Shown here in pieces: positions 6,364-15,175 of a stretch of DNA of 64,000 nt. Source of the stretch: Prevotella communis (GTDB taxonomy: Bacteria > Bacteroidota > Bacteroidia > Bacteroidales > Bacteroidaceae); assembly GCF_022024115.1 (NCBI RefSeq), contig NZ_CP091792.1:1984001-2048000 (forward strand). Direction: 5' to 3'. The notes beneath the pieces were generated by a model. The model saw only the letters and a program-made list of their open reading frames with translations, was not told the DNA's origin and did no database searches. Numbering within the stretch: position 1 is the first letter of the stretch; the number at the start of each line of letters is the position of its first letter. The position numbers and the translations under genes were made by a program.

Positions 6364-8559
6364 TCAACGAGTGGTCAGATACTCGGCCATGGTGTTGCTG
6401 TAGACGCTGCCAAAAAGTGGAGCGTTATAAACCTTCACATGGGAACCTGTGGTGTGGGCGGCCAGCGTGTAGTAGAGGTCGCGCAATGAGATGGTGGGGT
6501 TCTGGGCGATGGCTTCCTGGAAACCACGGGTGAAACCGTTGGATAGATAGACACCGACATCCTCACTCCATACATCGGCATGACTGGTCTCGTAGGGATT
6601 GGCAGCTGTGATGAAGAGTGTGCCTGGCAGTCCCTGGCAATAGTCACCCAGACCGCCGCTATAGCAGGCTTCGATAGTGAAGAGCAGTTTGCGGTGGGGA
6701 GTACTCTCAAGTATGTCGCGCATCGTCTGATAAAACATTCGCTGCGAACCGCCGAAGTCCATCGATCCGGGCGAACCGTGGCTGCTCCAGAATACGAAGA
6801 CGTTGTCATCAGCATCAGGATGGAGCACCTGCGGCAGGCGGTCGGAGGCGCGACCAGCGAGGATGTCGCCGATGTCATCAGGCTTGAGGTCGCTAAGACG
6901 GTAGTCGATGGCTGCCGCGTCATAGACGTTAGCCCCCGTGTCGCTGATGCGCAGTTCGCCAGGATGCGGGTTGTTGGCATGGTGGGCCACATCGTCCTCG
7001 CAGATAAGCACGATGTGGTCGTCTGCATACCCATGCTGCCGCAGCAACTGGTACATAGCGAAGACATCACTCTGGAAACGGTAGTTGGCCCAGCCCTTCG
7101 AGGCGGCTATGAGCAGTGCCCAACGGTCGTCGAGGGCGGGGTAGCTGAGACCATTACCCTCTTCGGCACTGAAAGACTGCATGTGCGAAGCCGTCCAGTC
7201 CCACATCGTCTTGGAGGAAGTAGTACGGCGCGAGCCCTCGGTGCTTAGATATTCGGTTGTCAAGTACTGACCGTCGTAGAGCCTCCAGCGACGGAAAGTG
7301 CTGCCACAGACACTGGTGTGGGTCTTCACGTCAAACGTCCACGAACTGGAAACGCCGTCAATGTCAGGAGTCCAGCCCTGAGAGAGCTGTTCAAAGTTGC
7401 GGGCCATGTCGGCAGGCAGCCATGCCCCACCCTTGCCGTCGCGGCCGTCCACCACGGCGAGGATGGCATCGTTCAGGCTAATGCCTTTTTTCAAAGACAG
7501 AGCGGCGGCGTATGCGACAAGGCAAAGACCGTCGTAGAACTGTGCCTCGCCATTGACCAGTTCTTGGCCGAAACGCTGGCAGTAGGCCTGGTTGAAGCCC
7601 GACTCAGGCGAGGCATACAGATCCACGCCCTCGTAAGTGGCATTCTTCACCGTTGCGGCAATCTGTTGCGACACAAAGGCATCACTGCATCGGATTTTCG
7701 GCGTATAGAAATACTTACCCTCAGGCACAGCAGCTTTCACCTTGCCCATCTCATCGTCGAGTGCCAGTGCCATCTCTGGCGACGAGGGATTGAAAAGCAG
7801 ATACTTGCTGCCCATGCGCCCGTCTGTGCCGCAGAACTCATGCACGTAGCGGCGCAGGTCGGTTTCGTTCTTGTACAGATAGACACCATCAACCGTCAGT
7901 CCATATTCTTCGGCAATGAATCCGAACCACTCAGCATAAGCATTACGGGCCTCCCCGTTGCCATCATCGGCACAGAGCAGCATCACGGAATGTTGGCTGT
8001 AGAGCGTACTGGCTATGCCCGACAGCAGAACCTCCAACTGGGCGATGTCGCCCTCGGCCATGTTCCAGACGTATGGTACAGTGGAAAACTTGCGCTGATA
8101 TTCCACCTGCGTACACGATGGTGTAATCATCGGTTTATTATATGTCTTGCGTTTACTCAACGCTATAGCCATCTTTTCGGCACAGGCCGATGTGGTGGGA
8201 CCAACGACAGCCACGATGGTTGTATCCTCAGCGACCTGTTGCATATACTGCTCAATGTCGCTGTCGTCCTGACTCTTGAAGGTCAGTTGCAACGCCACCC
8301 TATCAGTCATGCCATACTGCGCCTCAGCGATATTCTCCAATGCCCACTTGGCCGTGCGCTCCCAGCGCGCCTGTTCACCGCTTTCCATGATGACCGCCAC
8401 CTTGTAGGTCTGGGTAGTGACAGAGGGCGAAGACGATGAATCGTCGGAGGAACATGAGGAGAGCATCAACAACAGACCCATCCCCAGCCCCTCCCTGTAA
8501 TGGAGGAGAGTAAGTAGTTTTTCAAACAGTATCTTTATCATAATTGTCTTTATTAACAT
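6364..8559 (-). CDS. lipoprotein: periplasmic-binding-protein type I domain fused to C13 (legumain/GPI8-like) protease
   Basis: 731 residues. The lipobox is LSSC (Cys36), followed by Ser/Asp. Residues of about 50-400 read as a type I periplasmic-binding/receptor domain (TYKVAVIMESG, IVAVVGPTTSACAEKMA, and a late FYDGLCLVAYAAALSL). Residues 485-730 are a C13 caspase-fold protease: DRWALLIAASKGWANYRFQSD, then FWSSHGS with His594 and TIEACYSGG with Cys632, the His/Cys dyad of legumain and GPI8. A ligand-sensing domain joined to a protease is unusual. No ABC permease is nearby, so transport is unlikely; ligand-gated proteolysis at the surface is speculation. A short palindromic repeat is inserted in frame in the signal peptide (HYREGLGMG), leaving a weak hydrophobic stretch. 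Last gene of its operon. Confidence 0.82.
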   Translation of the reverse strand: MLIKTIMIKILFEKLLTLLHYREGLGMGLLLMLSSCSSDDSSSSPSVTTQTYKVAVIMESGEQARWERTAKWALENIAEAQYGMTDRVALQLTFKSQDDSDIEQYMQQVAEDTTIVAVVGPTTSACAEKMAIALSKRKTYNKPMITPSCTQVEYQRKFSTVPYVWNMAEGDIAQLEVLLSGIASTLYSQHSVMLLCADDGNGEARNAYAEWFGFIAEEYGLTVDGVYLYKNETDLRRYVHEFCGTDGRMGSKYLLFNPSSPEMALALDDEMGKVKAAVPEGKYFYTPKIRCSDAFVSQQIAATVKNATYEGVDLYASPESGFNQAYCQRFGQELVNGEAQFYDGLCLVAYAAALSLKKGISLNDAILAVVDGRDGKGGAWLPADMARNFEQLSQGWTPDIDGVSSSWTFDVKTHTSVCGSTFRRWRLYDGQYLTTEYLSTEGSRRTTSSKTMWDWTASHMQSFSAEEGNGLSYPALDDRWALLIAASKGWANYRFQSDVFAMYQLLRQHGYADDHIVLICEDDVAHHANNPHPGELRISDTGANVYDAAAIDYRLSDLKPDDIGDILAGRASDRLPQVLHPDADDNVFVFWSSHGSPGSMDFGGSQRMFYQTMRDILESTPHRKLLFTIEACYSGGLGDYCQGLPGTLFITAANPYETSHADVWSEDVGVYLSNGFTRGFQEAIAQNPTISLRDLYYTLAAHTTGSHVKVYNAPLFGSVYSNTMAEYLTTR
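8473..8517 (-). repeat. short palindromic repeat, copy 1, inside a signal-peptide coding region
   Basis: Minus strand begins CTACTTACTCTCCTCCATTA and ends GGGATGGGTCTG. Same family as 8566-8604 and 23502-23545. It is translated as LLTLLHYREGLGMGL. Confidence 0.7.
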
Positions 8560-8565
8560 GGGTAA

Positions 8566-8604
8566 CTACTCCCTCCCTCACAGGGAGGGTAAGGGGAGGG
8601 TCTG
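8566..8604 (+). repeat. short palindromic repeat, copy 2, inverted relative to copy 1
   Basis: Core CTCCCTCCCTCA-CAGGGAGGG with a GGGGAGGGTCTG end. It supplies the last residues (TLPLPSL) and the stop codon of the PnrA-like gene and lies about 50 bp from copy 1 in opposite orientation. Confidence 0.7.
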
Positions 8605-9654
8605 TTCCTTCTTCATTGCCTCATCCTTATATTTCTCATACAGCCGCTGGAACGTGTCGGGATCGGCATAGCGATTATCCCATAGGTTCAAGTGACGGAA
8701 GAAATTGGGTGTAACCACAATATCGGCGGCACCGTCTTTCATCCCAAACTGCATATGTCCGGGCCATTCGCGCCCGCTGGTCCAGTCGTTCAGGCATTGA
8801 CGCAATACGTCGCCAATACGAATGACCACCGAGAATGGGATACGCGATGACTGTCCGCTCTGGTCAACATCCATTCCCACCATCAGGGACAACGTAAACT
8901 CATCATCATTCATATAGCGTAGCACACCAGACTCAGAGCCTCCAAGTAACGGGAAAACCATCTCGTCATAAAAGAAAAAATCGTCGGCACGTCGTACAAT
9001 ATATCGGTATGCCGAATCTGGCATGGCAAATCCCATCTCATTGTCGGCCAGATAATGCAAGGTAGTCTGGCAGGGCTTGCCATTATTCTCTCCTGCGTAG
9101 ATCTCGCGTGCATCCTGATAGCCTGATATAGACTCTTCCAATGCCGGTACGCCCTCTGTAGCAGCAAGTATCAGCGCATCGAAGCCCTGCGACATAGCTC
9201 CCGCAAGGTAACTCACACCATAGTGGCTGACAAGCACCGTAGAGACACCGTCAATCACAGCATCGCTCTCGAACAGCAACACACGACTACCCTGCCCCGT
9301 GAGTGCCGCGTGGTTGGACTGTGCTAAGCTTTCATATACCGAACTGCCCAGTATCATCACTGCCGAGTCCTGTGTGGCATTATCCGTCAGCCATTGGCGA
9401 TACATGTTTTCTGCCTCCGCCTCATCCTTAGGCAATAGCAGACGTAACCTGGTCCCCGTCGCATTGGCAAAGGCGAAGATGCCCTCTGCCGCCGCATCGT
9501 TATAGCCATTGTCACCCAGGCCGTTCGGAGTTACAAGAAAGGTAACCGTGGCTACCCCTTTCGGAGCATCCACAGTTACCGTTTCGTCATCCTTGTTGCA
9601 AGCCGTAAGCAGCAAGAATAATATCAAGGCTATGTATGATACATTTCTCATCAT
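8578..9654 (-). CDS. PnrA/BMP-like binding lipoprotein
   Basis: 358 residues. Lipobox LTAC (Cys19), then NKDDE, a strong surface-export pattern. Residues 35-200 (VTFLVTPNGLGDNGYNDAA, then GSSVYESLAQ and a SHYGVSYLAGAMSQGF) follow the basic-membrane-protein/PnrA fold, which in transporters binds nucleosides. No permease or ATPase gene accompanies it. Two genes in a row therefore encode type I binding folds (this one and the C13 fusion), which points to sensing or capture rather than uptake. Its ATG overlaps the upstream stop (ATGA). The C-terminus has been replaced or extended by a palindromic repeat. Confidence 0.65.
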   Translation of the reverse strand: MMRNVSYIALILFLLLTACNKDDETVTVDAPKGVATVTFLVTPNGLGDNGYNDAAAEGIFAFANATGTRLRLLLPKDEAEAENMYRQWLTDNATQDSAVMILGSSVYESLAQSNHAALTGQGSRVLLFESDAVIDGVSTVLVSHYGVSYLAGAMSQGFDALILAATEGVPALEESISGYQDAREIYAGENNGKPCQTTLHYLADNEMGFAMPDSAYRYIVRRADDFFFYDEMVFPLLGGSESGVLRYMNDDEFTLSLMVGMDVDQSGQSSRIPFSVVIRIGDVLRQCLNDWTSGREWPGHMQFGMKDGAADIVVTPNFFRHLNLWDNRYADPDTFQRLYEKYKDEAMKKEQTLPLPSL

Positions 9655-11021
9655 CTACGTCCTGAAATATCGAAATTCACGAAGCCATCTTTATATGTCC
9701 TTGTTTTCTCATTATAGAAGTCGCCGTAGAATCGATAGGCAACGACCTTGGGATAGGTGACATGATCGTAACTCTTGTCGTAGTTACGGGAAGTCCATTC
9801 ATTATACCACCACGCCCCATTCCCTTGCGTATCTTTATTCCATCCCGCAACATTGCGACTGGCGAATGAATTCCACTGTTCATCCAACACCCTACTATCC
9901 CAATAATGGTTTCTCATGATGTACCAACGACTACCGCACCACTTATACGTACATTTCTGAGTACCTTCTCTCCATTGATCCTTTCTAAACCAATAGCCGG
10001 TGCTATAGTACCAAAGCTTATATTCATGCTTGTTTTCTGTTCGCACATCCCATTGGTAGCCATTACAGCAAAAATATCTTCCATCCGTATAGATGGCATT
10101 ATATAGTTCGGTTGACATGAAATCCGTGTTAGAGAAAACATCCACGGCTTTCTCGTAGCGTGTTCCATCATTGTTATACATGAACATATTGAGTACTCTC
10201 AATTCATCTGCTAGCGCGTAGCATCCATGTGTCCATGCTATCCAATCCCTATCATTTGAGTAAAAATAGAGATATTGCCATCCGTCCCATTTGGGATTTC
10301 CCGGGCCGTTTACATCGTCTTGTCCATTACACGCAGGATCCCTGATCTCTTTCAAAGCTCCTCCCCAGAAGGCCCCCTGTTTATCGTCGAAGGTCACCAA
10401 AAGGCCGTATTCCGAGCTTTCAGGGGTTCTGACACATACCCACTTAAAACCTTGCGGAGACTTGAAGGTCTGTCCGATGTAGGTACCTCCATCACCATCG
10501 TTCAACGGCCATGCCTCGGTCTGCAGCCACACCACTTGTGTGAGGTCAGGAATTTGTGGTATGTCCACGTTGAGAATTCCCATGCGGCCATCACCTTGCG
10601 TCCGTTCAAATTCAATACTGCCTTTCTCGCCAAAGTCAATGCGGACGGTGGTTCCATCGTCATTGGCTCCTGCGAATTCTATAGCCGCAGCGAACGCCAA
10701 GCGGAACTGCGCCAGCGCATCTTCTGCATTCTCTGCCATTTTATAGCGCACGGTGGGGGACGCTTTATAGAGCATGGTGCCATAATCGGGAGCATAATTT
10801 TCCGATGGTTCCACTATACTATCGGTCTCACAAAGTGTACCGACGGCACTCTGGAACGCGACGTCGAGCGAGTCCTGTCGTGTCAGTTGCTCGGTTTCTC
10901 CTGTGTATTCCACAGGTTCGTCCGTCTCGGAGTCTTCACTATCATTGCTGCACGCTGTCCAGCAAAAGGACATGCCATATACCATCAGCAGCAAACTCAG
11001 TAGTTTAATTTTCTTATCCAT
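9651..11021 (-). CDS. lipoprotein of unknown function, Trp/Tyr-rich C-terminal half
   Basis: 456 residues from the ATG at 11021 (MDKKIKLLSLLLMVYGMSFC); a start 45 bp upstream would overlap the previous gene. Lipobox WTAC, followed by SNDSEDSETDE. The N-terminal half is mixed and acidic. The C-terminal half (from about 230) is unusually rich in Trp and Tyr (WDGWQYLYFYSN, KLWYYSTGYWFRKDQW, GAWWYNEWTSRNYD), as seen in carbohydrate-binding surfaces, though no family is recognised. It lies between a MACPF gene and the PnrA-like gene with a 4-bp overlap to the latter, so it is part of the same operon. Confidence 0.65.
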   Translation of the reverse strand: MDKKIKLLSLLLMVYGMSFCWTACSNDSEDSETDEPVEYTGETEQLTRQDSLDVAFQSAVGTLCETDSIVEPSENYAPDYGTMLYKASPTVRYKMAENAEDALAQFRLAFAAAIEFAGANDDGTTVRIDFGEKGSIEFERTQGDGRMGILNVDIPQIPDLTQVVWLQTEAWPLNDGDGGTYIGQTFKSPQGFKWVCVRTPESSEYGLLVTFDDKQGAFWGGALKEIRDPACNGQDDVNGPGNPKWDGWQYLYFYSNDRDWIAWTHGCYALADELRVLNMFMYNNDGTRYEKAVDVFSNTDFMSTELYNAIYTDGRYFCCNGYQWDVRTENKHEYKLWYYSTGYWFRKDQWREGTQKCTYKWCGSRWYIMRNHYWDSRVLDEQWNSFASRNVAGWNKDTQGNGAWWYNEWTSRNYDKSYDHVTYPKVVAYRFYGDFYNEKTRTYKDGFVNFDISGRR

Positions 11022-11034
11022 TATCTTTTGTTTA

Positions 11035-13410
11035 TTATAAGTCAAGGTGTCTGTATTTTGAATCACGATATAAGCGGACTGGATACCAATTGTCGTAGAC
11101 GTCTTCTATGGGACATTCCCTCAGTGAATAGTCGGACGACAGCATCAGAGCCGTGCCGCCTGTGGCACGGTCGGATCGAGTATTCTTGAAGGCGATGAAA
11201 CACTTCTCGCCCTGATAGCGTAACGTCCGGTTGTCCAGTTCCTCGTTTGTCAGAAAATCATGATACATCATGCAACCGTCGAAAGTGGCCTCAAAGCCCG
11301 TCTGCTGACGGTGGAACAATGTCTTGGGGTTACGTCCTATATATTGCTGAAGCGCATTCAACTCTTGCGTAGAGGGCAGATACCAGTAGCCCTCGGGAAT
11401 ATCACCTGTATGGGAGTCGGCAGTGCCAAGAGCATCACACTGTAACATAAGCGGATTGCGCGGGTAGAACACATCTGCATAGAGCACGCCTTGATATTCT
11501 TGTTCGTAATAGTGCCAGCTGGTGGTCGACAGTCGTTTGCCAAAATAGAGTCGCTTCTCAACATTCGTGCGAGTCCAGAAGCCCGGGCCTATCTTTACGA
11601 TAGCATAATCGGGATGTTGCTGAATCTTCAGAAACTCGTCCTTGACGGTCATCTGATAGTTCGGGATTTCGATGCCCATACTAGTGGGATAAAAACCACC
11701 GTCAATATAATATAAAGTGGTGATACGGTCGTCTGGGTTGTATTTTTCCAGTTGTCGCACGTAGCAGCCACCCTCTTGGTCGAAGGTCACCTCGGCGGGA
11801 GTGTTCTCACCGTCGCCAAGGAAGAAGCCGCGGCGGATGTTGGTCTTCCCCTTGTAGATGGGATAAAAGATGGTGACACGACGGTCGGCGCGCAGTTCCG
11901 GCACATACTCGTTGCACACCTCCACCTTGGGCAGTCCCTGGAAGTAGATAATCTTGGCCAGGGTGCTGCCGGCATCGCTGCCAAACTGCTGCATCTCGTT
12001 GGTCACGTCGAAGCGGTAGTAGTTATCCAGTCCCAAATCCTGCAGACGGGCACCCACCTCGCCGGCCTCGCTGTAGGCAAGTGCCAGGATATGGCTGATG
12101 ATTTTCGCACGGGCCTCCTGATTGGTGAAGAGTTGCCAGATGGGCTGTAGCGTGGTGCACACGAGCGAGACACTCTGCGGGTCGCTGGTCTTGATGCTGT
12201 TCAGCCACTCCCCCAGCACACCCGGGTCTACCTGTCCATAGCGGTCCTTGGTGCTGGCATGGTTCTCCAGTGCGGCGATGACTGCCTCGGTACCGCCGTA
12301 GATATCGAAGTGAAGACCGCCGTTGCTGATGATAGCGTGCGATGCCGTCTGGGTATCTTTATCCTCCTTTTTCTTCCCGTTCTTGTACTTCAGGTACTTT
12401 TCCACGGTCTCGCGGCTGGTCTCCTCGGAACGGAAATTCACAGAGTAGTCCAAACGTCCGCCCAGGTCGGCATAAGTCACGAGGTGCGTGCCGAACTTCT
12501 GTATCATCTGCCGCACATTCTCATTGGTGGGACTGCTGTTCACCTGGTTGTAGATGTCACGGAACTCCCGGGTGAAGATGTCGTCGCCCTGCCGGATAAT
12601 GCTCTGCACCTTGCCCTCGTCGACGTAGCGCGTAGCCACCACCTTTCTCAGCGAGCTGTAGCCGAAGGTCTGCTGGCTCAGGTCGTATTCTGAGGTCTGC
12701 TGGTACTTTTTGACAGACTTGTTGACAAAGAGAAAATCAACTTCGGTGGTGGTCTGCTGACTCATCCACGACGACATCTCCTCGACGCTGTATGAACTAT
12801 GGTAACTGAGGCTCTGATGTGCGCGGCCCTCCTCTGCAATGATGGTACCCCAGGTCTGCTCGGCCTGTACCAGTTTCTCATAGTCGAGGATGGGTTCGGT
12901 GACACACTCAGGATTCATGTAATCGATGAGCATGTTGTAGCCCCAGCCCACGCGGGCCTTACGGGTGATGGAATCGCCGTTCAGTGCGTTGGCATCGTCC
13001 TCGGCCTCGCAGCGTTGGTGGACAGAGAATTGAGAATTGAGAATTGAGAATTGAGACTTCAATGTGAGGTTGATAATGCCGTCGCGGCTGCGGCCACCAG
13101 TATTGGGCTTGACGTAGAATGTCAGGCGTCCGTCGCGGCTGATAGTGTCGGCCTCCAGGCGTATCCAGTCAGCATCGGTAGTGGCATGGACATCCTGAAG
13201 CGAAAGGTCTGAGCCGTTCACCTGCATCGTCACGCTGTAATAGCGTCCGTCGCTGCCTATCTCCACCTGCTGTTCGCTCAACTCCAAGGGTGTCACCTCC
13301 ACGGGCGGCACGTCGTGATCATCGTCACTGCACGAGAAGCAGAGCGAGGCCATGATCACGAGACCAGCCACGGCTGTCAGCGATTTGAAAAAATATTTGG
13401 TTGCTTTCAT
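11035..13410 (-). CDS. MACPF-domain lipoprotein 1 with BACON-like N-terminal domain
   Basis: 791 residues. Lipobox FSC (Cys27) followed by SDDDHD. Residues 38-118 look like a BACON-type beta domain (PLELSEQQVEIGSDG, ADWIRL). Residues 150-480 are a MACPF/perforin domain: MIQKFGTHLVTYADLGGRL at 303-320 is the family signature. The C-terminal 300 residues (with GYWYLPSTQELNALQQY) resemble domains that follow MACPF modules in Bacteroidota but are not identified. MACPF proteins make pores; in Bacteroidales some are secreted antibacterial toxins. A 7-bp tandem repeat is embedded in the coding region at residues 118-131 (SQFSILNSQFS). Its start overlaps the preceding stop by one base. Confidence 0.85.
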   Translation of the reverse strand: MKATKYFFKSLTAVAGLVIMASLCFSCSDDDHDVPPVEVTPLELSEQQVEIGSDGRYYSVTMQVNGSDLSLQDVHATTDADWIRLEADTISRDGRLTFYVKPNTGGRSRDGIINLTLKSQFSILNSQFSVHQRCEAEDDANALNGDSITRKARVGWGYNMLIDYMNPECVTEPILDYEKLVQAEQTWGTIIAEEGRAHQSLSYHSSYSVEEMSSWMSQQTTTEVDFLFVNKSVKKYQQTSEYDLSQQTFGYSSLRKVVATRYVDEGKVQSIIRQGDDIFTREFRDIYNQVNSSPTNENVRQMIQKFGTHLVTYADLGGRLDYSVNFRSEETSRETVEKYLKYKNGKKKEDKDTQTASHAIISNGGLHFDIYGGTEAVIAALENHASTKDRYGQVDPGVLGEWLNSIKTSDPQSVSLVCTTLQPIWQLFTNQEARAKIISHILALAYSEAGEVGARLQDLGLDNYYRFDVTNEMQQFGSDAGSTLAKIIYFQGLPKVEVCNEYVPELRADRRVTIFYPIYKGKTNIRRGFFLGDGENTPAEVTFDQEGGCYVRQLEKYNPDDRITTLYYIDGGFYPTSMGIEIPNYQMTVKDEFLKIQQHPDYAIVKIGPGFWTRTNVEKRLYFGKRLSTTSWHYYEQEYQGVLYADVFYPRNPLMLQCDALGTADSHTGDIPEGYWYLPSTQELNALQQYIGRNPKTLFHRQQTGFEATFDGCMMYHDFLTNEELDNRTLRYQGEKCFIAFKNTRSDRATGGTALMLSSDYSLRECPIEDVYDNWYPVRLYRDSKYRHLDL
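13025..13055. repeat. 7-bp tandem repeat (4 units plus 3 bases) inside MACPF gene 1
   Basis: GAGAATT repeated; CTCAATT on the coding strand. The unit is not a multiple of three, so loss or gain of one unit would shift the frame. The same sequence family occurs between genes at 35079-35112, 35856-35881 and 61811-61851. Confidence 0.85.
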
Positions 13411-15158
13411 CAGAAATTCACTTCGTTAGGATTCCAGTAATAATAATAATTCTTTTCGCGCACCATGCGTCCGTTTCTCAGCGTCCAATTGGGCAGACCG
13501 TTCAGGTTACCTAACTGCTCCTGACCGTCAGCTGTGCGCAGCATGAAGTCTGCGCCACTCTTGTAGGTCAGATAGTAAGGCTTACTCATATCCACCGTGC
13601 CATTCTTGGTGATGGCCAGCGGCCACTCATAGCCGATGACGGTGTGGCAGGGCTGGTATTTGATGTTGGCAAACTGTACGCTGCCAGGCACACCGTAGGT
13701 CATATAGATGGTGCCGTCGGCCGAGGGCGCACTCTGTGTGTCCTGCTCAACTTCGCACTTTCCGCCTATCCATTTTACTTTGTAGGCCTTGTCGCCGTAA
13801 ACAGCATAGCCGCAGCCAAGGTTTACCTGCTGGTTGTAGATGGGATAGACCACTTGCAACTCTCTCAAGCCCAACTCCGGCAGGTCAATCTGCTCGCGAC
13901 AGATGGTGGCCACATAGCGGCCCGAGGCGATGACATTGGCCACGGCGGGCTGACTAAACGTAGTGTCCTGTCCGCCCATCTTGCAGGTGACACTCTGGGG
14001 CAACGGAAAACTGGTATTGGTGAAGTTCTGGTAGCCGGTCTCGTTGATGAGTTCATCGGAAGTGCCCTCAACACGGAGCCTCACCAAACGGGCAACGTCC
14101 TCATTGGGGATGAAGTTCCAGATGGGCACAATCTCCATTTGGGTCATCTCAAGGTTGTTGTGAGCGTAGTCGTTGGGGTTGTAGTTAAGACTGGCAAGCC
14201 ACTTTCCGGCAAATGCCGACAGGTTGGGCCGCTCGCTGAAGCGGAAGTGCATCAGTTCGTTGGGGATGGTTCCCAAGTCACCGCCTTTGACGGTGATGCT
14301 ACAGTCGGCAGAATTGAGCAGGTTAAGTTCCTTCTGGTATTTCTCGCTCTGCGACATCGTCGAGAAGATTTCTCCCACGGTGGCCGCGCCCAACTGTTCG
14401 TTGGTGTAGATATCGGTGAGTGAGTCGCGCTTCATGGTCATGTGAATGTCGATGGAGCCTCCCACGGAAGCACTTACTACAACGTGCGAGCCATAGCTCA
14501 CGAGGAAGGAATCGACGATGGCAGTGACGAAGGTGGAATCGCGGAACTTGTATATCCAGTCAATAGCGTCGCGGAAATTGGGTGTCAGCATTTCCGTGCG
14601 GCCTTCTTCCATCAAAAACGCGGAGATGGAGGCGTCATGCAGTTCCATCTTCATGGACGGGGCTGGATAGCTGACGTCGCAGAAGAAGTCGTTGGCGTGA
14701 CCGCTTTCCACTACACTGATATTGGCCGCATAACTGCCATTGAACACCAGCAGTTTAGCATCGGCATCTGCTTTGAAGGAGGTAGCCTGTGTGTACTCAC
14801 TGTGGCTGAGGGCCGTCGTGCATTCGACGGTGCCCTCATGGGTTGAAGAAGCGGTGAACAACTGCTCGCAGAATTCATCGCCACACGCCCGCACCTTCTC
14901 CAAGTCGAGCACACGGCTGTGTACGTCGCGCAAGTTGCAGGGCTGGCCCCAGATGCCATCGTAACTGAAACCCACGCCGTAACTGCGGCGGAAGTCCTTG
15001 ATGGTCATGGCATCCTCCTGGGCGGCGCGGGCTAAGGGCGAGACCTCCATACCCGTCGGTGGCGCAACGTCCAAAAACTCATAGTCGTGGCAGGCCGACA
15101 GCACTAAGGCTGCCAGCACTGTCACTGCGATAGAGAGATATTTTCTGTCGTGGTTCAT
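13410..15158 (-). CDS. MACPF-domain lipoprotein 2
   Basis: 582 residues. Lipobox LSAC (Cys23), then HDYEFLD. No BACON-like domain is evident; the MACPF region starts near residue 55 (RRSYGVGFSYDGIWG, like the opening of many MACPF domains). The signature is FLVSYGSHVVVSASVGGSI (218-236), with Ser for the usual Thr of GTH. The C-terminal part (from about 410) resembles the post-MACPF region of neighbour 1 (ELQVVYPIYNQQVNLGCGYA against RVTIFYPIYKGKTNIRRGFF), so the two are distant paralogues. It is between MACPF genes 1 and 3 on the same strand with a 1-bp overlap and a 17-bp gap. Confidence 0.8.
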   Translation of the reverse strand: MNHDRKYLSIAVTVLAALVLSACHDYEFLDVAPPTGMEVSPLARAAQEDAMTIKDFRRSYGVGFSYDGIWGQPCNLRDVHSRVLDLEKVRACGDEFCEQLFTASSTHEGTVECTTALSHSEYTQATSFKADADAKLLVFNGSYAANISVVESGHANDFFCDVSYPAPSMKMELHDASISAFLMEEGRTEMLTPNFRDAIDWIYKFRDSTFVTAIVDSFLVSYGSHVVVSASVGGSIDIHMTMKRDSLTDIYTNEQLGAATVGEIFSTMSQSEKYQKELNLLNSADCSITVKGGDLGTIPNELMHFRFSERPNLSAFAGKWLASLNYNPNDYAHNNLEMTQMEIVPIWNFIPNEDVARLVRLRVEGTSDELINETGYQNFTNTSFPLPQSVTCKMGGQDTTFSQPAVANVIASGRYVATICREQIDLPELGLRELQVVYPIYNQQVNLGCGYAVYGDKAYKVKWIGGKCEVEQDTQSAPSADGTIYMTYGVPGSVQFANIKYQPCHTVIGYEWPLAITKNGTVDMSKPYYLTYKSGADFMLRTADGQEQLGNLNGLPNWTLRNGRMVREKNYYYYWNPNEVNF

Positions 15159-15175
15159 TGGTCAGATTGTTGTGT

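Noticed and set aside
8541..8559. Deciding between ATG 8559 and ATG 8541 for the C13 fusion
   Set aside because: Both are in frame and neither has a clear ribosome site; the longer one is listed.
8578..9654. Nucleoside ABC uptake system
   Set aside because: Only a binding-protein fold is present; no permease or ATPase gene lies nearby.
13025..13055. Short CRISPR-like array
   Set aside because: Units are 7 bp without spacers; it is a tandem repeat within a coding region.
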